NCBI GenBank assembly: GCA_038049695.1
Contig: CP142451.1
Location: forward strand, 46,139,001-46,203,000
DNA length: 64,000 nucleotides
From: Cinnamomum chago
Taxonomy: Eukaryota; Streptophyta; Magnoliopsida; Laurales; Lauraceae
Direction of reading: 5' to 3'
Positions 41,572 to 53,822 of this stretch are shown piece by piece. The first letter of the stretch is position 1, and every line of letters begins with the position of its first letter. Made by a program: the position numbers and the translations under genes. A model generated the notes under the pieces. That model saw nothing but the letters and a program-made list of their open reading frames with translations. It was not told the origin of the DNA and searched no databases.

Positions 41572-42547
41572 TAAAGATATCCTCATTGCTCAGATATATG
41601 TTGACGACATTGTCTTTGGATCCACATCTAATCAACTTGCCCAAGGATTTTCTAAATTGATAAGCTCCACTTTTGAAATGAGTCTGGTAGGACCCCTACA
41701 ATTCTTTCTAGGATTACAAGTTAGTCAGACTGATCATGATATCTTTCTTAGTCAATCCAAGTTTCCTCTAAAAATAGTGAAAAAGTTTGGCTTAGGAGAA
41801 TCTAAGACTAGCTGCAATCCCATGGGCTCTACTCCTAAAATCTCTAGTGATCTTCAGGATAAGAAAGCTGACCAGAAACTTTATAGGAGCATGATAGGAA
41901 GCCTTCTCTATCTCACTGCTAGCCGACCTGATATCTCTTTTAGTGTTGGAATATATGCTAGGTATCAATCTGATCCCCGAGAGTCTCACATTAAAGTTGT
42001 TAAACGTATCATAAAATATATTAATGGGACTTCTCATTATGGTATCTGGTATCCTCATGACTCAACTCTGCAATTAATTGGATATAGTGATGCAGATTGG
42101 GCAGAATCAATAGACGATAGGAAAAGCACTAGTGGCTGCTGCTATTTCATAGGAAACTGCCTTGTAGCTTGGTATAGTAAAAAGCAAAATTTTGTATCCT
42201 TGTCTACTGCAGAAGCTGAATACATTGCTGCAGGTAGCTGTTGTGCTCAACTGTTGTGGATGAAACAAACCTTGTTAGATTATAATGTTCCACAATAAAG
42301 CATGCCTATCATGTGTGACAACTCAAATGCCATTAGTATTTCTAAAAATCCTGTTCAACACTCTCGCACTAAGCACATTGACATTCGCTATCATTTCTTG
42401 CGTGATCATGCTAACCAAGGCACTATTGAGTTAATTTTTGTTCCTACAGATACCCAATTGGCTGACTTATTTACTAAAACCCTTGGAAATGATTGGTTCA
42501 TAAAATTGAGACATCAATTGGGCATTGGCCCTTGCCCTGAATTCTAA
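41572..42547 (+). pseudogene. C-terminal reverse transcriptase and RNase H of the Sirevirus-like element
   Basis: The catalytic box YVDDIVFGS is at about 41597-41623. SMIGSLLYLTASRPDISFSV follows. RNase H shows YSDADWAES (about 42082) and STAEAEYIAAGS. An in-frame TAA at 42296-42298 precedes the last part (CDNSNAISISKNPVQHSRTK, LADLFTKTLG), which is in the same frame and ends at 42547. Confidence 0.88.
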
Positions 42548-42953
42548 ATTTTTGTTGGCTAATCACCTGTTACCACATTTTATTTTTATCATATCTCTTA
42601 TAAACAGGTGCTACTAACAAGGTTGTATGTTTTCTCATTGAAGGGCAGGCTCCTTTGCAATTATAAGTCAAAGGAGGAAATAAATAACAAGTGTTCCTCA
42701 AGGTGTTCACCAATTAAGGGGGAGAAGATTCAAGGGTTGCTACTGTTGAGGGGGAGTTGCTTTGCCTAAAGTGTTATTTGTGTAGCTTCTAAGTTCGTCA
42801 TCTAAGTTCGTCGCACTCGCAAGGAAAATCCAAAGCTCCAAAATATCCAAATGCTCCCGAACATCCAAAGCTCCTTAAATATCCAAAGAAGTTGTTCAAG
42901 ATTCAAAGGAATTTGAGAAAGAGTTCAAGCTTCTAGAGTTGCCATCAAATTGC
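42548..42953 (+). other. 3' untranslated region of the Sirevirus-like element
   Basis: No gene. Purine tracts AAGGGGGAGAAG (about 42716) and GAGGGGGAGTT (about 42748) precede the true PPT. The stretch ACAGGTGCTACTAA (about 42605) is shared with the non-autonomous element. Confidence 0.75.
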
Positions 42954-42965
42954 AAATGGGGAGAT
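42954..42965 (+). other. Polypurine tract
   Basis: AAATGGGGAGAT directly abuts the 3' LTR. Confidence 0.88.
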
Positions 42966-44559
42966 TGTTAGAGTTTTTATTTTGTTGCAGTTTGATAGGA
43001 TGCATTCACTTTTATAGCTTGACCTCTCATTCTTTCATGTTTTTAATCTTAGGATCTTCATGCATATTTCTCATTCATAATCTTTGTTTTTATCATATGT
43101 TATATATGGTTTTCAAATCAGTTATGTCTCTTAAGTTCATGAAGTTTTGAGTTAAGTTTTTCAATCCTCCATATGTTTAAACCTTAAGTTCAAATCTATT
43201 CAAGCTTTCCAAATGCTTTCTCTTTCAAATCCTTTCTTTGGTTTGAATGTTTCATGCTTTTAAAATTCTCTTTATCATCATTTTTTAATTCATGATTCAA
43301 GCTTGATTGTTGTGCCTCAAGTCCCCTGGAAAGATGCCCTCTTAGTTCCAAGCTTCTAAAAAATCAGGATTTCTGGGCAGTCACCAGGTCGACCTGCCTG
43401 TGTGGCCGGTCGACCGGGCACTCTGCGGGTCGACAGGGATTTTGAGTTGAAGTCTCTCCAACGGGCATTTTTATAGCCGTTGTGTGTACCAAGTCGACCG
43501 GGCACTAGCCGTTGGGAACTTTTTCTTTATAAAAAGTGGCTTTTCGTTTGGAAAAAGTTGTTGAACTTTCAAGGACTTTTGAGGCCAATGACTTACAACT
43601 TTTCTAGAGCATTATTGAAGGGATTATGAAGCCATTCCATTTATTCAACCTTTGATCTTCTAATGGGTGTGCTTTCTTTATCCTAAGTCTTTTAAAATCA
43701 TGTTGTGTTTCTCTATCTTTGTTTTTCTTCAATGCATGATTAAATAGATGCTTATCTTGTGAAATGTTGTCTTTCATAACATGCTTAGAACTTTAAAAGA
43801 TCTCATAGCTTTATGAATCCAACATATAGTTTTTATTACACATGAAATTGTTTTCTTATTTCAAATCTAACTTGTTAGACTTAAGTTTATCTTCTTTAAA
43901 AACAAGTTAGTTCGCTTTAAAAATTCATGTGTTTGTCAAACAACTCTTTCTCTTACATATGATTATCATCTTTGCATCAATTTAAAGTTTCATCTTTCTA
44001 AAAAGAGATAGAGTGATTTCTAGTAAATGCATTATTCATAGACTTTGTCATTCATATGCATGTTTCTAGAAGTTGAGATTTCATTTTATATTCAGCCTTT
44101 TTAGAGGCAATCATTTGCACTTAGATTGTTCTCTTAATCCATGCATTCATAGGCATTTTTCTTAAGAGAAAATCTTCTTGTTGTAAAGGTTGGTGCTTAG
44201 CCTTGAAAAGCATGCATAGTGTTGTAAAGGTTTATGCTTAGCCTTTGAAAAGCATAGTGATGTATCTGTAAGGTTGAAGGTGAACCTAAACCTTAATTTG
44301 AGTTAGTGAAAATCCGGTAGGGACACCGGGAGTGGATGTAGGCATGTTGGCCGAACCACTATAAATGCTTGTGTTATGGTAATTGTCTTTTTGCTTACTT
44401 TTCATGGATGTTGCTCTCTTGTTTGATTCTATTATTCTCTTTCAAAGCATAAGAGATTTAAAAGCAAAAAGAATTAAAATTGGTCTAGTTATTTGAGCTC
44501 ACCCTATTCAACCCCCCCCCCCCCCCCCTCCCTCTCTAGGATTCGATCTTGGACTTTCA
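42966..44559 (+). repeat. 3' LTR of the Sirevirus-like element
   Basis: TGTTAGAGTT to TTGGACTTTCA, 1594 bp, closely matching 36043-37646. The main difference is loss of one palindrome unit. Confidence 0.93.
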
Positions 44560-45679
44560 TTCTGGAATTTCCAGTGAGTGAGAGGACCGCTCAAGCACCC
44601 ACTCCAAAATTCCAATTTCTGAATTCTGATGGGTTCTTTCTTCTCCTTCCCTTCTCACACTACTTCTAACACCCAACCTGCACAAAAATGGAGCCTTCAT
44701 GCTCCCATTTACAACACTCAATCTCACCAATAAATTTCATCAATTTTAAACCAAGAAACCATTCCAAACCATTCATTTATTAAGAACTAAGAGCATTGAG
44801 TAAAAGTATCATGGAATCAATGAAATTAACAAGAATGTAAATCCATATTATGCATATACTTGCCTCAATAAGAGCTTTCCAACTCTTCTCACACACTTGT
44901 CTCAAAGAATCCAAAAACCCCAAATTTACCAAACCCTAGACACAAATACACAGTGAAAAAAAAAACTAATGAAGCATGCATGTATGAACAATTAGGAGTC
45001 CTTTGACTATAATGCAACTCCAAAACCCAACTAAAATGTGTTTGAAGCCTACCTCTTGTAAGGATTCCGAATTTGGAAGAAATGGAAGATGGTGGAGGTG
45101 ACTTCTGGCCCACAAGGTAGAGAGGAAAATGAAGAAGATGATGAAGAAGATAATGATGATGATAAAGGGCTTCCTAGCTCTTAAGGCTCATACACTCACT
45201 CTTGTAGTGATTGAAGGAGAAGTGGAGAAGAGAAGAGAAGACGGATAGAGAGAAAGAAATGAAAAGGAATGAAAGAAAATAATGGGTTGAATATAAAGAT
45301 TGTCAATTTTGTAAAAAGGTCCACCAAAATAGCATATTTCCATTTTGAGCAAAATAGGGGTCCAATTATCCAACGGATGCTCGAATGAAGTAGAGCCAAA
45401 TACGAAAATCGACGTACTCGTCGAAATACACGCGATGATGCCTAAATGATGTGCAAATGATGCAAAATTCGAAAATCGATAATTATGAAAAAGCCCTTAA
45501 CTCTACTCAATTGAGTCAACTCGGTTCCCACTCAACTATATAAGGTTCAAGACTCCATTAACTCAGTTTATAGGGGCTAAGGAACACTAATTATGATAAT
45601 TAGCGACTAAGCACAATCAACCAAGCTAAATCACCATTAATTAGCACTAATCAAGGTTAACTTGGGTCAGGGTGTAACA

Positions 45680-45693
45680 TTTCTCCCCCTCTT
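45680..45693 (-). other. Polypurine tract of the Tekay-like element
   Basis: On the minus strand AAGAGGGGGAGAAA abuts the 3' LTR start TGTTACACC. Confidence 0.88.
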
Positions 45694-45721
45694 GGACTCA
45701 TTCGGTCCTCTGAATGATCAT

Positions 45722-46197
45722 ACCTGCGTGAAAAGTTCCGGATAATGCCGTGCAACTTGTTCCTCGAGCTCCCACGTAGCTTCTTCCTTGGGTCCATGAT
45801 GATCCCAAAGGAGTTTCACCCAACGAATCATCCCCATCCGCAACACTTGCTCTTTTTCGTCATTAATATAAAGCGAACGTTCGACGTATGTGGAGTCAGG
45901 CTTGATTTGGATTTCTTCATACTGGATAACATGAGATGGATCTCAAATGTACTTGCAAAGCATAGACACGTGGAATACATCGTGTACTCTAGCGAATTCG
46001 GGTGGAAGCTTCAATCTATAGGCCACATCGCCTATTCAGCTTTTGATCTCGAATGGTCCCACATATCTTGGTGAGAATTTTTCTTTTTGCCCGAACCAAA
46101 TGGTGCCATTCATCGAAGATGTCTTTAGAAACACCCAATCCCCGACTTGGAATTCCAGCTTTCTTCTTCTGTTGTCTATGTAGCTTTTCTGCCTAGA
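45722..46197 (-). pseudogene. Integrase C terminus and chromodomain-like end of the Tekay-like element
   Basis: On the minus strand the frame reads FQVGDWVFLK, then PRYVGPFEI-like text and VHDVFHVSML-like text. It ends with KEQVLRMGMIRWVKLLWDHH and EEATWELEEQVARHYPELF, the degenerate chromodomain typical of Tekay elements. This part would target integration to marked chromatin. Stops interrupt it. Confidence 0.75.
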
Positions 46198-47058
46198 CTA
46201 TGCAGTCTTTAATCTCTCTCTAACTTGAAGAACTTTCTCGGCTGTATCTGCGATAATAGTCGGTCCATGGAAACTCCTCGTGCCGACTTCTTCCCAACAA
46301 ATCGGGGTTCTACAACTCCGTCTGTAAAGAGCTTCAAAAGAAAGCATCCCAATGGTCGAATGAAAGCTATTGTTGTACGCGAACTCGCATAAGGCCAAAT
46401 GCCCATCCCACTCACCACCGAAAACAAGAACACTTGCTCAAAGCATGTCCTCTAGGATTTGTATGGTGCGTTCGGACTGTCCGTCTGTCTGCGGATGGTA
46501 GGCAGTACTGAAACTGAGTTTGGTACCCATGGACTGCTGAAAGGACTGCCAGAATGAAGAAACGAACCTCGTATCTCTATTGGAGATTATCGAGACTAGG
46601 GTGCCATGCAATCGAACTATCTCTTTCACAAAGAGTTTGGCCATCTCGTTGAACTTCATACCTTTCTTGAAAGGGAGAAAATGAGTCGATTTCGTCAACC
46701 GGTCAACTATCACCCAAATCACATTGTTCTTCCGACTGGTCAACGGTAAACCTGAAACGAAGTCCATCGATATGTGTTCCCATTTCCACTGAGGGATAGA
46801 CAAGGGGTGTAACAAACCCGGAGGTTTCTTATGCTCAAACTTCACTCTCTGACAGGTGTAACACTTTGATACAAATCCTGTGATTTCCCTCTTCATATTA
46901 TTCCACCAAAAGCGCCTCTTGAGATCTCGGTACATCTTCGTACTCCCAGGGCGCATCGCGTATCTGGCATTGTGTGCTTCTGTCAGAATCGGAATTATCA
47001 ACTGATTAGTCTTCGGCACACACAAGCAATTCCTGAAATACAATATTCCATCTACCAA
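46198..47058 (-). pseudogene. Integrase of the Tekay-like element
   Basis: Zinc region: HNARYAMRPGSTKMYRDL then CYTCQRVK. The second His of HHCC appears replaced by Arg. Catalytic core: ISMDFVSGLPLTS (Asp), ISNRDTRFVSSFW (Asp) and AYHPQTDGQSERTIQILEDM (Glu). Coding continues in 46398-46198 (ALCEFAYNNSFHSTIGMLSF) after a stop at 46438. Confidence 0.85.
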
Positions 47059-47828
47059 TTGAACTCGGGAATATGATCTCTTATCTTAGCTAAATTAGGA
47101 TCTTCGAACTGCTCGTTCTTAATTCGATTCATTAGCTCTGGTTCATACACTGACATGGTTGCCATCATTACCGAGTCACTAAGCAATCGGACCTTTACAT
47201 CCATTTCCTGGAAAGCATCAAACTTGACCCATTATGTGTTCATGGTTGCAACTAAGGATGACTTCCTGCTCAAGGCATCGGCTACAACGTTTCCTTTTCC
47301 CGGAATGTATTTGATTGGGAAATCATAGTCCTTTATGAATTCTAGCCACCATCTCTGTCTCATGTTGAGATCTTGTTGAGAGAACAAAAACTATAAGTTG
47401 CAATGATCGGAATTCACTTCAAATTGTTCTCCATACAGGTAATGTCTCCAAAGCTTCAGTGCAAACACGATAGCTGCTAACTCAAGGTCGTGGGTGGCAT
47501 AATTCTTCTTATGGTACTTCAACTGCCTTGATCCATAGGCTATAACCTTATCATACTGCATAAGGACACACCCCAAACCGACTCTAGATGCATCTGAATA
47601 TATCACAAATCCTCATGTGCCTTCAGGTAAGGACAAAACTAGGGCAGTCGTCAACTTCTCTTTCAAAGTTTGAAAACTAGACTGACATTCCTTAGTCCAT
47701 AAATACGGCACATCCTTCCTAGTCAATTTGGTTAATGGGGCTGAGATCTTGGAAAAATCTTTAACGAATCTGCGGTAGTATCTTGCAAAGCCTAGAAAGC
47801 TTTGAATCTCTGCCACTGTCCTCAGACT
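47059..47828 (-). pseudogene. RNase H region of the Tekay-like element
   Basis: The segment 47816-47613 (IQSFLGFARYYRRFVKDFSK) is the RT connection. Segment 47606-47391 ([40 protein letters not shown]) carries the RNase H core with its Asp and Glu. A stop and a change near 47390-47400 break the next part. Remaining RNase H C-terminal text is spread to 47059. Confidence 0.82.
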
Positions 47829-48470
47829 TCACCAATTTATAACGGCTTCTACCTTCACTGAATCCACCCTTAGGCCATCTCGAGTGATAATGTGCCCCAA
47901 AAAGGCCACTTGTTCAAGCCAAAATTCACACTTCTCGAGTTTAGTGTACAACTGATGAATCCTCAAAAGTTGAAGCGATGATCTAAGATGATCTGCATGT
48001 TCTTCCATAGACTTGGAGTACACCAAAATGTCATCAATAAAAACCACGATGAACTGATCAAGGTAGGGAGCGAAGATCATATTCATCAATGCCATAAACA
48101 CTGCCGGCGCATTAGTCAAACCAAAGGGCATTACAAGAAATTCGTAGTGACCATATCTTATTCTGAAAGCTGTCTTCTCAATGTCTTGCTCACAGACACT
48201 TAGCTTGTGGTACCCGGATCTAAGATCGATCTTCGAAAAGTAAGCTACTCCCTGAAGTTGATCAAATAGTTCATCAATTTGAGGTAACGGGTACTTGTTC
48301 TTTATTGTCACTTGATTGATCTGCCTGTAGTCTATTCACATTCGAAGAGAACCATCCTTCTTTCTCACGAACAACACCGGAGCTCCCCATGGTGATACAC
48401 TAGGACGTATGAGTCCTTTGTCCAGCAAGTCTTATAGTTGTTCCTTCAATTATCTGAGTTCTGCTGGAGC
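47829..48470 (-). pseudogene. Reverse transcriptase of the Tekay-like element
   Basis: Open part 48311-47829: [36 protein letters not shown], catalytic [10 protein letters not shown], then [18 protein letters not shown]. Upstream the conserved CIDYRQ box has a TGA in place of Cys (about 48333). [14 protein letters not shown] ends at a stop before the connection domain. Confidence 0.87.
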
Positions 48471-49060
48471 CATTCTGTACGTTGCCTTCGAAATCGGAGC
48501 GGTGCCCGATACTAAATCGATAGAGAAATCCACTTCTCTAGGAGGAGGTTGTCTTGGAACTTTGTCCGGAAATACGTCTGGAAATTCACACACCACAAGG
48601 ATATCTTCGAGTTTTACAGGCGGCTTCTTTTCGGAGATAAAAGTAGCCTTCACAGCAACTCTCTAAAAGCTTCACAGCATCCAACACTGACATGAGTCCG
48701 GATTTAGGCCTTTCTCTCCGCACACCTTCGAATATCACATTCGACTTAGGCCCTTCTACCTTAAAGGTGATGGTCTTGTGGAAGCAATCCACACAAGCTC
48801 GGTATCTCACGAGCCAATCCATTCCGAGGATGACATCAAAGTCTTGCACCATCAAGATTATTAAATCTGCTAGCATCAGCAAATCTCCAATCTGCACACT
48901 GCACTCGGGATAGTAGTTATCACAAGCTAATCGCTTACTCACCGGGGTAGTTAGTTACCAATAATACAAAGGGAAGTAATTCAGGTGGTTACTGAAAACC
49001 GTTAGCAAAATGGGGCGCCACAAACGAATGCGTGGATCCCAAATCAAACAACGTTCTAGC
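48471..49060 (-). pseudogene. Aspartic protease region of the Tekay-like element
   Basis: The active site region near 49020-49055 reads LFDLGSTHSFVA on the minus strand, so the usual DSGA is DLGS. The conserved VILGMDWLVRYRACVDC follows in 48942-48586. [20 protein letters not shown] (48653-48450) is the protease-RT linker. Confidence 0.78.
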
Positions 49061-50289
49061 ATCTCTTGCACATATCAATACGGTACCTTCAATTACATTG
49101 CCCGCTGCTTCTACCTACTCAAGGTTCGTGGCAAATAGTCTCCCTGTCTATTGTGGTAATTGATGGACCTATTGTTGTTGTTGTCTTGGCCTCCCTTGTT
49201 GCTGTCGTTGTTGTTGTCGGGGTCTCGGGGTGGTGCTGGAAGTGTCAACCGCTGAGGTGGAGCTGGGAGTGCTGGTCTAGCTGGCTACTGAGGGGGTTGT
49301 TGGGGTGTTCCATAATTGCCCTGGTTTTTAGGACAGGCAGTTGCCCGGTGTTCCATAGACCCACATAGGATACACGCACCGGTGTTCCTCCAGCATCTCT
49401 CGGTGGGGTGTCCTTTTCCGCACGTTCTACACTTGGGTGCATTAGTGCCAATCACTACACCCTTCTGCCTTTTGTGTTGAAAATTCTTTCTAAAATGAGA
49501 CATACTCCGCTTAAGGTCTGCATTCCTCTTCTTGATAGTCATCTCTTCTGCAACATAAGCTCGATCTACCACCTCCTGAAAAGTCTCGGGCCTCTTGTAC
49601 ATTATTACATGCTCCTCATACATCGGATGAAGTCCTCCGACAAACCTCTTGACTTTCTTCTCTTCGAAGTCAACTAAATCTTTGGCAAACTTGGATAATT
49701 GAATGAAAGTGTGCACATAGGTCGCCACCGTCATCTGATTATGCTTAAGAGTGATAAACTCCTCTTCCTTTTTCCGGTACACGTGAGCCGGTATGAACTT
49801 ACGGCGGAACTACTCTTGAAATTTCTTGCAAATAGTGGCATTGGGCATGACCTTGTAAGCATCTCTAACGCTCTTCCACCAATCCTTGGCGACGCCTCTA
49901 AACATCAAAGTACTAAGAATCACACGTTGCTTATTGTTGCATACCACTATCTTGAACACATCATTTATGTGCTTTATCCACTCGTCAGCTTGTATTGCAT
50001 CTTCTTTGCCATGGAATTCTGTAGCTTCCCATTTTCTGAACTTCTCATACAAGCCATTCAGATCGTTTTCCTTAGATTGGATAACCACTTGAGTTCTTGG
50101 GTTGGGTTGTGCCTGACCTTGCCTGGCCATCAACGATGTCAGATGCTCATTTGTCTTGGCCATTTGTTTCATCAACATTGTCATTCAAGCTTCCATCGAG
50201 GGTGGATCATTTTCAAACACAACAAACGAGTCGTCATTTTGAGACTCATTGTTTCCACCATTGTGCCCACTCTCGGAGCCGGATGCCAT
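49061..50289 (-). pseudogene. Gag of the Tekay-like element with zinc knuckles
   Basis: The likely start is ATG at 50289 (MASGSESGHNGGN). A TGA lies near 50187. The frame 50184-49810 (LMKQMAKTNEHLTSLMARQG, WKSVRDAY) and 49782-49285 (KKEEEFITLKHNQMTVATYV) form the Retrotrans_gag domain. Knuckles CRTCGKGHPTERC and CILCGSMEHRATAC end it. A stop near 49800 separates the halves. Confidence 0.82.
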
Positions 50290-50508
50290 CGACTTGCAGA
50301 ACATCGTAAGGTTTAGGACTATACTCTAACTCACACCGCATAACACTAACGATAAACACAAAACACTAATAACACACTCAAAACTAACAACGAACTAGCC
50401 CTGACTAATCTATACCCTCTATTGATTCTAACGCATCCGCACAACGATTCCAAATGGTTTCTAAGTCTTTTAGGAAGACTTTCAGGGCTCTAATACCATA
50501 CTTACGTA
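50290..50508 (-). other. Leader and primer-binding site of the Tekay-like element
   Basis: The minus strand has TGGTATTAGAGCC at 50486-50498, one base off the iMet primer site. It lies ten bases inside the 5' LTR end. The remainder is untranslated leader. Confidence 0.75.
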
Positions 50509-53254
50509 TGTCACATCCCGGTCCCGAATCACCTTGACCTAGGGTAATTCCCAAGGTGTGACACACGCACTCCCGTGTGTTGTACCTGTCTCGAGCCAAA
50601 TACAACACACGAAGGAGAGAAATCAACTTTCCACACACGTGAGTTAGAACTCACTAGAACACATCAACAGCAATTAATCATAGCATAACTGTAATTCATT
50701 TATGTAAGGGTGTCAATTCTCATTCGATCCAATTAACCTTTCAAGTTTAATACGAAAGAATTATACAATTATATATATTGTTTTATAAAAGAGGATATAT
50801 AAAGAACCCTATTCAAACAATACCAAAAGTATAACAAAAGAATAACTAAACCTAAGTGTGGCCCACGCAAAAAGGGGGGGGGGTAACCACACTCTAAGGA
50901 AGCTCCCAAAAGAGGTCATCACGCACTCCGAGGAAGATCACTAAGCGGTTCCGGACTCAGGCCATTCTTCTAATCCTGAAGGTACCTCTTGGGTAACCTC
51001 CTCACCCTCCGGGGCCTCTTTAGGGCCGGGAGCTGCACCTGCGACTATGACACCAAGAGTAGCATCTCAATACGACGATCTAGCAAGTATAGGCATTAAT
51101 AAGCAAGTACATAATGCTTCAAATTGAATTAAAGACAATTAAATTGATAGATGTCAATGATACGTATCAACTAAGCAAATTATGCAAAAATCGAATGATT
51201 TATGCTTGTGAGTCAAATATAAAGAAAACATACTAATTTCGCTACTACTTTAAGCTCATCCTCTCAAAAGAGAGCAAATCTAGTTAGGATGTCACCAGCG
51301 GCCCGGCCAAAGCCTAACTGGCTATCCGGGTCTTGAGTTTCGGTGCTCCAGATGACTTACTGCAGTAGTCTCGAACAAATAGACCAAGTTCAACCCCGTC
51401 GGGTATCAAAGGATCGAAGCTAAGTAGTGCCGACTCAAACGAATCAAATAGCAATCGAATAGTAATTGGATTTGAGTGGTTTGTATTTCATTTGTCCCTA
51501 ATCAATTCAAATAAAAATCTCATATCATAATATGCTTACTAAATCCACATTACCAATGAATACTAAATCGGTATACAATACCGAAGATTTACGAATTGAA
51601 TATACACAAAATCAGACCTCACTAAATCCTAAGATGCAATAACCTAAAAGTTATTATTGATATCATTAATTGAAGTGTACTCCAATATGAAATGCAATAA
51701 TTTAAAGGAATCAAGATATTTTACTAACCAGTCCTAGATTATTAATTTTAGTCTTTCACCGTCCAACACAAGGTAACTTTGGAAAGTCAACGTACTACTA
51801 CTTTGATTGGGTGCCACTAATTATATGAGGTACGTTGAATTTCTAACTAACCTTCATGGCATAATGATAGACTACAATCTCCATTAGACCAAATGAGGGT
51901 TTAAGGTTTCCATGTTAAGGTCATAAGGGTCTTAAGAAATCCTAATTTCCTATGGAAACAAGGTGTGCACCATAATCCACTTAATGAAGGATTAAGGAGG
52001 GTTAAAATAGGCTAAGGGAGTTAATACTCCTTTTAATTGGGCACAAAAAGCCAAGAAAAGTTGGCTACAAGTCCGCTCGAGCGGAGGTCTCTAGAAGTGT
52101 TGCGCGCTTGAGTGGCCCATGGCGCACTCAAGCGCCCATTACAAAATTCCATTCCGGAATTTCCAGTGAGTGAGAAGGCCGCTCGAGCGCCCACTCCAGA
52201 ATTCCAATTTCTGAATTCTGATGGGTTCTTTCTTCTCCTTCCCTTCTCACACTACTTCTAACACCCAACCTGCACAAAAATGGAGCCTTCATGCTCCCAT
52301 TTACAACACTCAATCTCTCCAATCAATTTCATCAATTTTAAACCATGAAACCATTCCAAACCATTCATTTATTAAGAACTAAGAGCACTGAGTAAAAAGT
52401 ATTATTGAATCGATGAAATTAACAAGAATGTAAATCCATATTATGCATATACTTGCCTCAATAAAGAGCTTTCCAACTCTTCTCACTCACTTGTCTCAAA
52501 GAAATCAAAAACCCCAAATTTACCAAACCCTAGACACAAATACACAATGAAAAAAAAAAACTAATGAAGCATGCATGTATGAACAATTAGGAGTCCTTTG
52601 ACTCTAATGCAACTCCAAAACCCAACTAAAAAGTGTTTGAAGCCTACCTCTAAGGATTCCGAATTTGGACGAAATGGAAGATGGTGGAGGTGACTTCTGG
52701 CCCACAAGGTAGAGAGGAAAATGAAGAAGATAATGATGATGATGAAGGGCTTCCTAGCTCTCAAGGCTCATACACTCACTCTTGTAGTGATTGAAGGAGA
52801 AGTGGAGAAGAGGAGAAGAAGGATAGAGAGAGAAATGAAAAGGGATGAAAGAAAATAATGGGTTGAATATAAAGGTTGTCAATTTTGTAAAAAGGTCCAC
52901 CAAAATAGCATATTTCCATTTTGAGCCAAATAGGGGTCCAATTATCCAACGATTGCTCGAATGAAGTAGAGCCATATACGAAAATCGACGTACTCGCCGA
53001 AATACACGCGATGATGCCTAAATGACGTGCAAATGATGCAAAATTCGAAAATCGATAATTACGAAAAAGCCCTTAACTCTACTCAATTGAGTCAACTCGG
53101 TTCCCACTCAACTATATAAGGTTCAAGACTCCATTAACTCAGTTTATAGGGGCTAAGGAACACTAATTACGATAATTAGCGACTAAGCACAATCAACCAA
53201 GCTAAATTATCATTAATTAGCACTAATCAGGGTTAACTTGGTCGGGGTGTAACA
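50509..53254 (-). repeat. Tekay-like 5' LTR (intact copy)
   Basis: A 2746-bp LTR; on the minus strand TGTTACACCCC to GGGATGTGACA. It closely matches the split copy at 34391-45679. A G run (about 50874-50883) and a GAT-rich microsatellite (about 52722-52745) are included. No gene. Confidence 0.93.
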
Positions 53255-53511
53255 CAAACCATGACTGGACCAGCTGAGACAAGCGATGAGCCACAGTTGC
53301 AGTGCAAGGTTTAATTGAACCACACCTGTACTCAGGCCCAGTTCAAGCCCAGAGTATAAGGGACCGCCAGCTGACTGTATTTATTTCTAGATGTGGATAG
53401 TGTTTTATAGAATTTGATGCTTTTAAGTGCCTATAGAGACTGCCATCTTCAATGTAGAGCTGATTATTTTCCAGAATTCAATACAATTTTTCAGAGATCT
53501 CCTGTAGCTTG
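53255..53511. other. Spacer between the Tekay-like and copia elements
   Basis: No gene or repeat recognised. It ends with GCTTG, the left half of the copia target duplication. It continues at 58924 if the copia element is removed. Confidence 0.6.
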
Positions 53512-53815
53512 TGACAATTTCATGAACACAGAACCTTGAGAACCATGGTTATTGAATAAATACTGTGAATGTATTGCTGTGTCCCTTATTGGAGAGCACT
53601 CATCAATATATATAAGTATTACATGCCTTATTCAAGACTCAAAGATAAGGAAACTAACCAGTTAAGGAGACTAACCAGTCAAGGAAACTTGCTATTCTAA
53701 GATAAGGAAACTAACTAATTAAAATAATATGTACAGTTGAATTACAATTGAACCCAATCAATCCACGTGTGAAATATGAATTGGATCTTCTCATGGGCCT
53801 TGGGCTTTATTAACA
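53512..53815 (-). repeat. 3' LTR of the minus-strand copia element
   Basis: 304 bp. On the minus strand it follows the PPT TTTGAGGGGGGG (53816-53827) and begins TGTTAATAAAGCC. Confidence 0.93.
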
Positions 53816-53822
53816 CCCCCCC

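Larger units (their letters stand above)
36043..44559 (+). mobile_element. Full-length Sirevirus-like (SIRE lineage) Ty1/copia element, defective
   Basis: The element is 8517 bp with LTRs of 1604 and 1594 bp. Flanking TTCCG (36038-36042) and TTCTG (44560-44564) form a target duplication with one change. PBS is at 37649-37661 and PPT at 42954-42965. Gag, protease, integrase, RT and RNase H are all recognisable in copia order on the plus strand, but stops and frameshifts break pol. RT and RNase H wording, the gag with two zinc knuckles and a coiled coil, long LTRs and several PPT-like tracts fit Sireviruses. No envelope-like gene lies between RNase H and the 3' LTR. Confidence 0.93.
34391..45679 (-). 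repeat. Tekay-like 3' LTR, interrupted
   Basis: The parts are 34391-36042 and 44565-45679, about 2.77 kb in total. The window-left end reads TATCACATCCC where the partner has TGTCACATCCC, so the terminal dinucleotide has mutated. It contains a G homopolymer near 34759-34771. The partner copy at 50509-53254 shows the uninterrupted sequence across the insertion point. Confidence 0.92.
34391..53254 (-). mobile_element. Ty3/gypsy chromovirus (Tekay-like), minus strand, with nested Sirevirus-like element
   Basis: Two LTRs of about 2.75 kb flank a 4.8-kb internal region that reads gag, protease, RT, RNase H, integrase and chromodomain-like end on the minus strand. A perfect 5-bp duplication CAAAC flanks the whole (34386-34390, 53255-53259). 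The left (3') LTR is split by an 8.5-kb copia element at 36043-44559. Long LTRs and the WVKLLWDHHG-TWELEEQ end suggest the Tekay/Del lineage. The coding region has several stops and frameshifts, so the element is defective. Confidence 0.92.

Noticed and set aside
49066..50316. Plus-strand frames across the Tekay gag
   Set aside because: The minus strand carries the clear gag and zinc-knuckle wording. The plus frames are shadows.
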